Shown here: piece by piece, positions 1-5,007 of the stretch
Numbering within the stretch: position 1 is the first letter of the stretch
How the letters are laid out: each line of letters opens with the position of its first letter
From: an uncultured Methylophaga sp.
GTDB taxonomy: Bacteria > Pseudomonadota > Gammaproteobacteria > Nitrosococcales > Methylophagaceae
NCBI GenBank assembly: GCA_947631375.1
Contig: CANRLD010000099.1
Coordinates: 1-6,460 of the forward strand
Reading direction: 5' to 3'
Length of the DNA: 6,460 nucleotides
Position numbers and translations under genes: made by a program
Notes under the pieces: model-generated
Told to the model about the DNA's origin: nothing
The model's input: only the letters and a program-made list of their open reading frames with translations
The model's database searches: none

Positions 1-321
1 GATAGTTTTCAGCTTGGTGCGATGGCGGATAATACGGTCATTTTTCATATAAGCTTCGATCTGCTCTGGGCTGAGCAGCACCATCGTCTCCGGATCAAAG
101 CCCCAGAAAGCTTCTTCAAAAGCAGGCCATCTGGCATTCACCACTGAATGCTGCATACCTGCTTGAAATACCCGCTGACTCATCGCAGAAAGATAACGAT
201 CATCGCCTTTCTGCTTTAACGCTTCAGGTGTCAACGGCTTGGGCAGGAAGTTCTCCAGCGCTTCGTCCGATTCAAAACGCTGGCGAACAATCTCATAAAG
301 CCGTGGATAATCAAGCGCCAT
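1..321 (-). CDS. Tag-like DNA-3-methyladenine glycosylase I family protein (N-terminal part, cut by window edge)
   Basis: The first 107 residues are visible; the 3' end lies beyond the window. Family role: glycosylases of this helix-hairpin-helix group excise alkylated adenine (3-methyladenine) from DNA to start base excision repair in the cytoplasm. What shows it: residues 41-107 align by eye with E. coli Tag, including QAG (53-55), WPAFEEAFWGFDP (65-77, matching the Tag segment ending in FDP) and RIIRHRTKLK (96-105, matching IIRHRGKI). The ATG at 321 is preceded by GAGGTG a few bases upstream, a good ribosome binding site. Oddities: the N-terminal 40 residues differ from E. coli Tag, and no cysteine is present in the visible part, so the N-terminal zinc cysteine of classical Tag is missing. 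The stretch before QAG lacks the glutamate found there in E. coli Tag, and a histidine (58) replaces its tryptophan. Family membership is fairly sure; substrate is less so. It lies 245 bases after yfiB on the same strand and probably has its own promoter. Confidence 0.72.
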   Translation of the reverse strand, partial: MALDYPRLYEIVRQRFESDEALENFLPKPLTPEALKQKGDDRYLSAMSQRVFQAGMQHSVVNARWPAFEEAFWGFDPETMVLLSPEQIEAYMKNDRIIRHRTKLKTI

Positions 322-566
322 CTTTCACCTCATTTTGTTGCGGCATGATCACCCACCATCTCGCGGTGTGAGCATGCCCCACGTTGGCTCAACCAGCATT
401 AACACAAAATAACCGATAAGACGTTTTTTCTCTTTTTTTTACAGAAGGAAACTTGTGCCAATCTATACAAACAAGTCACTGTCTTGGTGTAATATCCTGA
501 AGAAATGGGGAGTTCGATTGCTCTTCGGTTAGAATAACTCATTTGGGGTTGCAATAAGCCGCCCGC

Positions 567-1064
567 TTAATAGTTGGATACGATTATCACGACCCGTCGA
601 TTTTCTGAGCGTCCACTTTCCGTTGAATTATCCTCAACCGGTTTGGCGTCGCCATGGCCTCTGGTCGTCACTTTTTCCGCTGACATGCCAGCTTCAACAG
701 CAAGTCTTGCAACACTCTCCGCCCGTCTTAACGACAGCTCAATGTTGTACTGGGCTTCTCCGATATTGTCGGTATGACCATCCAACCGGATTTGTTCTAT
801 CCCGACATCAAGCAGCTCTCTGATCAGTGCGATAATTTTCTGGCCTTGTTCTTCGCGAATTGTGTCGGAATCAAACTCAAACAGCATTTTCACCGCCAAA
901 TCAAATGCCCACGCATCTTCATCACTGGCTAGCTGGAAGCCATTTTTCTGTAATACCGATATTTGTTCTGGATTCAGGCCGCCGTCACGTTCAGGCATTG
1001 ATTGACATGCGTAAAGTGAAAAACTCATCAATAAGATAAAAAAAGTTTTTTTAGTATAAGTCAT
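567..1064 (-). CDS. yfiB: YfiB-like OmpA-family outer-membrane lipoprotein, sequesters YfiR
   Basis: A 165-residue lipoprotein, the last gene of the yfiR-yfiN-yfiB operon. Known role: YfiB sits in the outer membrane, binds peptidoglycan and, when activated, captures periplasmic YfiR, which frees the cyclase YfiN. Seen here: lysines 5-6, a hydrophobic stretch 7-17 and a lipobox LYAC with Cys20 as the lipidated residue. A linker runs from 21 to 52. The OmpA/Pal-type peptidoglycan-binding domain fills the rest, with GHTDN (96-100), YNIELSLRRAESV (106-118) and NRRVVI (155-160). From memory of the P. aeruginosa sequence, Leu38, Phe43 and Trp52 correspond to L43, F48 and W55, positions where changes are reported to activate YfiB. 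Length matches the family (about 168). The ATG at 1064 follows the yfiN stop by 30 very AT-rich bases with no clear Shine-Dalgarno motif. The signal peptide nevertheless supports this start. Confidence 0.93.
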   Translation of the reverse strand: MTYTKKTFFILLMSFSLYACQSMPERDGGLNPEQISVLQKNGFQLASDEDAWAFDLAVKMLFEFDSDTIREEQGQKIIALIRELLDVGIEQIRLDGHTDNIGEAQYNIELSLRRAESVARLAVEAGMSAEKVTTRGHGDAKPVEDNSTESGRSENRRVVIIVSNY

Positions 1065-1094
1065 TGATTATATTTATTTTAAATCTATTAATCA

Positions 1095-2354
1095 TCAGGT
1101 ATGGATATGATATTTTTTAGCGCCTTTTTTGGCGATATACATCGCCTTGTCAGCAGCTTCGGTAAACATTTCCATATCCTCTGCATGGAACGGATAAATG
1201 GCTCCACCAATATTCAGCGTAAATTCAATCATCTCGCCAGACTTAAGTTTTATCGGCGGTTCCATAACGCTGATAATTTTATCAATAACCGTCTGGAGAT
1301 CATGACGTAATTTAATATTGGAAATCAAAATTGCGAACTCATCGCCCCCCAAACGCGCGAGAAGATCATCTTTCCTGACAACAACACTACTCAAGCGCCT
1401 GGCGGTTTCTATCAAAACATCGTCACCGGCTCTATGTCCGTATTGATCATTAATCGACTTGAATTTATAACCATCCAAATACAGCAACGCCACCAGATTA
1501 TCAGCCATTTTTGTCTGGTGCAGCTTCGCCTTGAGTACGCCTTCAAAATGCAGCCGATTTGCCAGGCCCGTTAACGGGTCGTGTTTCACCTGATGGCTGA
1601 GAACATGATTTTCTTCTTCCAGTTTTCTCTTGTAACTCTCGACTTCATCGAGCAAAAAATTTAAGCCTTCGGCCAGTTCCCTGAACTCGGAAATAGGCTG
1701 GTCAGACGCACGCAAATGAAAAAATTTGTCCTTGGCCGCCTTTCTGGCAACCTCAGCCATTTCATCGATCGACTGCCATAGTTTTCTATGCAGCCGGTTC
1801 ATTTCAAAATTCGATAAAATCGTGCCGAAAAACAAGGTGAGCAAGATTATCAACAAACCACAAAGCAAAAATATAAAAATCGCCATTCCCGTAGGTATCG
1901 CGTGCAGATAGCCGATAATTCCCCCATCGTGCATTATCGGCACTTCGGGCGTTGAAACTAATAGATTCTCCATCAGCAACTGCACCCCGGCATGCCAGAT
2001 AGAAGTATTGGTCGCCGCCCAGAAATAGAGTTCATTATGATCTTTATCAAAGACGGTGACTTCTGATACACCACCCTGTTCAGCGATCAGCTGGACACTT
2101 TCATGGATTGCTTCTATATCTTCAAATAAAACGGCAGCTTCAAGCGTATAGGATAAGGTTTTGCCAAGTAAATCCTGATGATGATTCGCAGACGCGACCA
2201 ACGCGATAAGCCCGAACATGATCAAAATAAAGCCAGAGAGCGAGACGCTGACTAAATTACTCTTGAGCTGAGCCAGCCGCATCAGCCGCTTGATGGATAT
2301 TTCAGAAACAGTCGCCATATTGTCTAAAGCCGGCGTTTTATCAGTATTTTTCAT
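1095..2354 (-). CDS. yfiN: YfiN/TpbB/DgcN-type membrane diguanylate cyclase
   Basis: A 419-residue inner-membrane enzyme that makes c-di-GMP from two GTP. Order of parts: cytoplasmic N-terminus, first membrane helix about 36-56, periplasmic CHASE8-like sensor about 57-152, second helix about 156-179, HAMP about 180-240 leading into a coiled coil, then a GGDEF domain from about 255. The active-site loop GGDEF is intact at 336-340. D294, K299, N302 and D311 occupy the metal-, phosphate- and guanine-binding positions known from PleD. RKDD (327-330) is an inhibitory-site RxxD motif exactly five residues before GGDEF. Oddity: the usual DxDxFK motif reads DGYKFK, with Tyr296 where a second acidic residue is common. 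The start ATG lies one base after the yfiR stop, with AGGG about 8 bases upstream, so translation is probably coupled. In known systems YfiR binds the periplasmic part and holds the enzyme off. Catalytic competence is inferred from motifs. Confidence 0.94.
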   Translation of the reverse strand: MKNTDKTPALDNMATVSEISIKRLMRLAQLKSNLVSVSLSGFILIMFGLIALVASANHHQDLLGKTLSYTLEAAVLFEDIEAIHESVQLIAEQGGVSEVTVFDKDHNELYFWAATNTSIWHAGVQLLMENLLVSTPEVPIMHDGGIIGYLHAIPTGMAIFIFLLCGLLIILLTLFFGTILSNFEMNRLHRKLWQSIDEMAEVARKAAKDKFFHLRASDQPISEFRELAEGLNFLLDEVESYKRKLEEENHVLSHQVKHDPLTGLANRLHFEGVLKAKLHQTKMADNLVALLYLDGYKFKSINDQYGHRAGDDVLIETARRLSSVVVRKDDLLARLGGDEFAILISNIKLRHDLQTVIDKIISVMEPPIKLKSGEMIEFTLNIGGAIYPFHAEDMEMFTEAADKAMYIAKKGAKKYHIHT

Positions 2355-2355
2355 C

Positions 2356-2904
2356 TTAACGCCCTAACTTCAATACTCTAGGCTGTATTCGAAGGCCGCT
2401 ACGCGCAACAGCATCAGTATTTATCTGAAAACCCGCGCTGCCATCGCTCACTCTCAAGCAAATTAATGCGCCGTCATCACACAATTTATTTTCTTCGCTA
2501 ATGCTTAGAATAGGCATTCCGATGATTTTGTTATAAAGACTTTCTTTTTCAGTCAAGTTCAACTGCCCGATATACAACACATGACATGCCTGAAGCCTGT
2601 CAGTATCAGATGGCGCTATTCGTGCGACATCCACATTTTCCAGATCTGTGTTGCCTTGCAGATCATCTGCATATTGCGTCATGCCTACGATACAGATATT
2701 TAATCTTTCTAAATCTTGTGGCCAGCGGGAATAGCTGGCGATTCCAAGTACGACTTTTGTAATCGCTACCGAATCCTTACTGGTGTTAAGGCGCTCTTGT
2801 GCAGGTGCTGTTACGCTAAAAAACGATAAAAAACCCAATAGCATGATTTTGCTGAAATTATTTTTATTGCAACTCAACATAAAGTTGACCAGCTTCACGA
2901 ACAT
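2356..2904 (-). CDS. yfiR: YfiR-like periplasmic inhibitor of YfiN (DUF4154)
   Basis: A 182-residue exported protein, first gene of the operon. Known role: YfiR represses the cyclase YfiN from the periplasm; loss of folding through reducing stress, or capture by YfiB, releases YfiN. Seen here: a signal peptide with basic residues (K14, K19), a hydrophobic core 20-31 and a likely cut after APA (33-35). The DUF4154 hallmarks follow: VVLGIASYSRWP (51-62), CIVGMTQYADDL (71-82), PILSISEENKLCDDGALICL (131-150) and AVARSGLRIQPRVL (165-178). Mature cysteines C71, C107, C142 and C149 match the two disulfide pairs described for P. aeruginosa YfiR; the second pair has the identical seven-residue spacing. 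The start is the weak point: no convincing Shine-Dalgarno precedes the ATG at 2904, and Met9 (ATG at 2880) or Met21 are alternatives. Met21 would leave a short signal with no basic n-region, so the longer forms are preferred. Confidence 0.92.
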   Translation of the reverse strand: MFVKLVNFMLSCNKNNFSKIMLLGFLSFFSVTAPAQERLNTSKDSVAITKVVLGIASYSRWPQDLERLNICIVGMTQYADDLQGNTDLENVDVARIAPSDTDRLQACHVLYIGQLNLTEKESLYNKIIGMPILSISEENKLCDDGALICLRVSDGSAGFQINTDAVARSGLRIQPRVLKLGR

Positions 2905-2935
2905 TTTCGTACCAGCGCATTATTGACGGATGTAG

Positions 2936-2944
2936 AAAATATCA
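2936..2944 (-). promoter_or_regulatory. Possible extended -10 element for the yfiRNB operon
   Basis: On the minus strand this reads TGATATTTT, an extended -10 (TGn plus TATTTT), 32 bases before the yfiR ATG. The best -35 is poor: TTAATG at 2961-2966 with a 19-base spacer. It is the only plausible promoter I see close to yfiR, but it is assigned from consensus alone. Confidence 0.25.
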
Positions 2945-3196
2945 GGATTCGTCTATTTTTCATTAACCGGCATCCACTCTTTTTCATTCGCAAAACTCCG
3001 GCCACTCTCGACCGCTCATTTCCTTATTTTTCGCAAACATAAGCTGCCCGCCATATTAGCAGGTTTATTGATAATCAGACGCTATTAACGCGCATCAACA
3101 ACGACACGAGTGCATTCAGTTGGCAGTCACGGAGCAAACCTTTGATTATCAGGTTGTAGTAGACAAGCCTAGAGCAAAGCTTTTCGAATGAAGACA

Positions 3197-3224
3197 CGTT
3201 GTAATTTATTAAGAAAATACAACG
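3197..3224. repeat. Imperfect 28-base inverted repeat (possible operator or stem-loop)
   Basis: Arms CGTTGTA (3197-3203) and TACAACG (3218-3224) pair perfectly. After one A-A mismatch the stem continues with TTT/AAA around a six-base centre ATTAAG. No T-run follows on either strand, so it is not a typical intrinsic terminator. A dimeric regulator site about 290 bases upstream of yfiR is possible but unproven. Confidence 0.4.
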
Positions 3225-3420
3225 AGCTCCCGAAAGAATCGTTCCCGATATGTCTTAAGAAATGTGCGTTCAGATTCAACTGAAAATACTAAAGAAATAG
3301 ACTGATATTTGAGGTTTCTCTACTACAGCCTCAAGTTTTTATGAACCTTATGGGTTCAGGCCCTCAAGCCACTGAAAACAAAAGCTTCATTACGGTTGCA
3401 GTAGTTCTAAAAAATTTGCG

Positions 3421-3564
3421 TTAGCTAAAAAGCATACTTTTAATTGATCCCCCCCCCTGGATCAGTTCCGATCCGGAAGCAACGCCGATAATGCCATTCA
3501 CAATAAACTGTACGCCCACACACAAAATCAGAAAGCCCATAATTTTGGTCATCACTGAATTTGC
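3421..3564 (-). pseudogene. C-terminal remnant of a MarC-family integral membrane protein
   Basis: In the minus-strand frame ending with TAA at 3421-3423, the residues encoded from 3564 down to about 3470 read SVMTKIMGFLILCVGVQFIV followed by NGIIGVAS. This resembles the end of MarC-family (PF01914) proteins, which finish with a last membrane helix of the type RIMGLxxxxxxVQFIxNG. Those proteins have about 200-220 residues and six helices; only the last is recognisable here. The upstream sequence is not MarC-like and runs directly into the stop of the neighbouring gene at 3596, so the first five helices are gone. Past the match the frame crosses a nine-G run (minus strand) and stops about a dozen codons later. 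The call rests on a short match judged by eye; MarC function in general is poorly known. Confidence 0.55.
3445..3478. repeat. Two adjacent small palindromes, one with a nine-base C/G run in its loop
   Basis: TGATCC (3445-3450) and GGATCA (3459-3464) are inverted repeats; the C-run at 3449-3457 (nine bases) fills the loop and part of one arm. Next to it TTCCG (3466-3470) and CGGAA (3474-3478) pair around GAT. They lie at the end of the MarC remnant, where a terminator would be expected, but no T-run follows on the minus strand. Confidence 0.4.
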
Positions 3565-3595
3565 TATAAAACACAGAAAAGGAATGCGATATAGA

Positions 3596-4252
3596 TTACT
3601 TGTTTGACGGCTTGTGTTTGTTTTCGTCCTGGCCCCGCAACCCTTTCCCCAGCGTTCTGCTGAATTGAATCAAGGCAGAGTGCAGAGTATGGATTTCGCC
3701 ACCGATTTTCTCTTTTCCGTACAGCATGGGTACGGCTTGTGACAACACATCTTTGAGTATTTTTGAATCAATATGTTCATCATCACATACTTTCTGATGA
3801 CCGGAAAATGCTCGTTCGAGCGTATTTAATGAAGCTTCAAGTTCTTCACGTGCCAGCTGCCATATAGCCGTACCACCAACTGTTTCGACTCTTACTTCAA
3901 GCGGCCTGAGCAGACTAAATTCCAGCCTATCAAGTAGACCATGAAGTTTTCTGTTAATTTCTGCTGCAACATTTGCGAATTTTTTCGGGTTACTGCCAGT
4001 TTCTTCAGTCGTTTGTAATACCAGCTGATGTATTTCTTTAGCCACCTCATGAAGTTCATGATTGAAATTAAGCACTTCATCAACAACCCGATAAGCCATC
4101 TCAGTGCGCTGTGAATGCTCCCGTGAATCCTCTCGCTTTCTCTGCTCCAAGCGTTTTTGTTTTTCAGCATGTATATATGCTAAACATGCTCCTAAGACCG
4201 ATAATGCAGTCGCCAGATCCAGCCCGATTTGAATAGGTAATGTCTCAAACAT
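3596..4252 (-). CDS. Hypothetical membrane-anchored, helix-rich protein, 218 residues
   Basis: I do not recognise this protein. One predicted membrane segment lies at the N-terminus (about 8-28) and is followed by a strongly basic, charged stretch (about 30-50: KQKRLEQRKREDSRE). The positive-inside rule then puts the rest in the cytoplasm. Residues 50-145 are rich in E, K, L and H with heptad-like spacing and probably form long helices or coiled coil. A second helical part (about 160-200) follows, then a polar, lysine-rich tail. The only cysteines are C23 in the membrane segment and C156; no catalytic motif is visible. The start is well supported: AAGGAG (4258-4263) sits five bases before the ATG. 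It begins 39 bases after the end of the broken receptor gene and ends against the MarC remnant, so it is the only intact gene in a damaged stretch. It may be read from the receptor promoter. The good ribosome site and open frame argue that it is real; its function is unknown. Confidence 0.8.
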   Translation of the reverse strand: MFETLPIQIGLDLATALSVLGACLAYIHAEKQKRLEQRKREDSREHSQRTEMAYRVVDEVLNFNHELHEVAKEIHQLVLQTTEETGSNPKKFANVAAEINRKLHGLLDRLEFSLLRPLEVRVETVGGTAIWQLAREELEASLNTLERAFSGHQKVCDDEHIDSKILKDVLSQAVPMLYGKEKIGGEIHTLHSALIQFSRTLGKGLRGQDENKHKPSNK

Positions 4253-4291
4253 GTTGTCTCCTTTGATTTAAAGCCAGTTTCCGTCCTGTAG

Positions 4292-4888
4292 TTATGGACT
4301 CATGCTTTCACGATGATTTACGGTACTTTTTCTGGTATTGGCATAAATGCCGAAACGATCCTGATTGCTTTGCTCACGATAACCGTTATATTTTCGTTCT
4401 TCCAGCGTGATCGTGCCGTCGATTCTGTCGTCATACACGCCGCTGGCGCTTAACGGATCTATCAGACGGTTGTGATTATTACCATCGGCGCCGGTCACCG
4501 GCAAGCCATCCTGAAACAGCTTGATACCGTTTGTTATCGTAATCCAGACTATCCAGGTTGCTGCCACGGCTGGAGAAAAACAATTCTTCGCCACCGGCGC
4601 TGCTGTTACTCCAGACACCGGGTACATAACGCAACATATCAGCCAGACCGGCAACATGGCCTTGGCGGACATTTTCAATATCAATCAAGGTCACGCCACC
4701 GGGCGTTAATGCCTGCTCGAAACGGGCTTCCGTAATATCTGCCGAAGCTGGTGCGGTACGCTGTCCGGTCACTTCCATATCTTCAAGGCTTATCGCTGCG
4801 CCGTGATCGGCATAAGCCAGAGCGGGGAAACCTGGAAGATACTGAACGACAGTATGGATAAGCTGAAAAAGGTTGCTCTCTTCGCCAT
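4292..4888 (-). pseudogene. TonB-dependent outer-membrane receptor remnant (signal peptide and plug; frameshifted, deleted)
   Basis: The start ATG at 4888 has AAGGAG (4894-4899) five bases upstream. Three pieces rebuild a receptor N-terminus. (1) From 4888: MAKRATFFSLSILSFSIFQV, a signal peptide that hits a stop at 4790-4792. (2) A second frame gives ALAYADHG, then a TonB-box-like MEVTGQ and plug residues GGVTLIDIEN, LADMLRYVPGVW and FFSSRGSNLDSLDYD. (3) A third piece gives NGIKLFQDGLPVTGADGNNH and NRLIDPLSA. One base appears missing near 4824 and one A extra at 4530-4532 (GATAACAAACGG where GATAACAACGG gives DNNG). The two shifts cancel, so pieces 1 and 3 share a frame. After LSA (about 4445) the expected plug continuation (RYA..RGANA..YGASTLGGA) is absent; VYDDRIDGT and DRFGIYAN follow, probably from inside the barrel, then a stop at 4292. 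Only about 200 of the usual 650-800 codons remain and the aromatic C-terminus is lost. The substrate is unknown; the copper-type neighbour suggests a metal. Confidence 0.88.
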
Positions 4889-4902
4889 AAACACTCCTTA
4901 CT

Positions 4903-4923
4903 TGCGCGGCACTGTGCTGCGCA
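4903..4923 (-). other. Small GC-rich stem-loop in the leader of the receptor remnant
   Basis: TGCGC and GCGCA (outer five pairs) enclose, after one mismatch, GCA and TGC around a CAG loop. It ends four bases before the AAGGAG ribosome site of the receptor, so it could affect translation start. Seen by eye only; short GC-rich stems arise by chance. Confidence 0.3.
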
Positions 4924-4937
4924 CCTGAACGAAAGAG

Positions 4938-4965
4938 AGTGTATTACCGACGGTTGACCTGACAA
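4938..4965 (-). promoter_or_regulatory. Likely sigma70-type promoter for the receptor remnant and the gene after it
   Basis: On the minus strand TTGTCA (4960-4965, five of six matches to TTGACA) is separated by 16 bases from TACACT (4938-4943, four of six matches to TATAAT). It lies about 50 bases before the receptor ATG and just after the hairpin that follows the DUF1775 gene, the expected place for a new promoter. If active, it would now drive a dead gene plus the downstream 218-residue protein. No convincing Fur box overlaps it. Confidence 0.45.
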
Positions 4966-4966
4966 T

Positions 4967-5000
4967 AGGTGATTTACCTTCACAATAAGGAAAATCACCT
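4967..5000. terminator. Strong 34-nt hairpin between the DUF1775 gene and the receptor remnant
   Basis: Plus-strand arms AGGTGATTTACCTT (4967-4980) and AAGGAAAATCACCT (4987-5000) pair over 13 of 14 positions (nine, one mismatch, four) around the six-base loop CACAAT. It starts seven bases after the DUF1775 stop, the usual place for an intrinsic terminator. On the minus strand it is followed by ATTGTC rather than a T-run, so it may instead be a transcript-stabilising 3' hairpin or a protein-binding dyad. The structure is certain from sequence; its role is inferred. Confidence 0.55.
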
Positions 5001-5007
5001 AAAGTAA

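Larger units (their letters stand above)
2905..3420. other. Long gene-free stretch upstream of yfiR
   Basis: About 515 bases without an open frame that resembles any protein I know, on either strand. It must hold the yfiRNB promoter and leader. Visible content: a near-perfect 28-base palindrome at 3197-3224 (own entry). Two copies of an 11-base dyad, TTGATAATCAG at 3068-3078 and TTGATTATCAG at 3142-3152, lie 74 bases apart. A small hairpin TGAACC-TTATG-GGTTCA is at 3340-3356. A weak stem TTGAGG/CCTCAA (3309-3314 and 3329-3334) is followed on the plus strand by GTTTTT. With the gene remnants to its right, part of it is probably decayed sequence. Confidence 0.5.

Noticed and set aside
424..440. 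T-rich tract upstream of the Tag-like gene as a terminator tail or promoter element
   Set aside because: On the coding strand it is an A-run with no stem before it, and no good -35/-10 pair fits around it.
503..544. Possible terminator stem after yfiB (AAAT..AGTT with AACT..ATTT)
   Set aside because: The arms pair only with a three-base bulge and a 21-base loop, and no T-run follows on the minus strand.
3151..3331. Inverted 13-base pair (TCTACTACAGCCT at 3319-3331, and the reverse strand of 3151-3163 with one mismatch) as ends of a small mobile element
   Set aside because: One pair this short with a mismatch is not surprising in 700 bases; no target duplication or flanking repeat supports it.
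2905..3420. c-di-GMP riboswitch in the yfiR leader
   Set aside because: I could not find the conserved core or a paired helix set of the known c-di-GMP riboswitch classes.
3892..4170. Alternative 92-residue frame inside the 218-residue gene
   Set aside because: It is an overlapping same-strand frame without a ribosome site, biased by lysine- and tryptophan-rich out-of-frame codons.
4889..4970. Fur or Zur box at the receptor promoter
   Set aside because: No 19-base GATAATGAT-type or AT-rich Zur-type palindrome is present; the only strong dyad is the hairpin at 4967-5000.
4783..4998. Open frame of 71 residues at the start of the receptor remnant
   Set aside because: Its sequence is out of frame with the receptor signal peptide, has no ribosome site and overlaps the hairpin and promoter.
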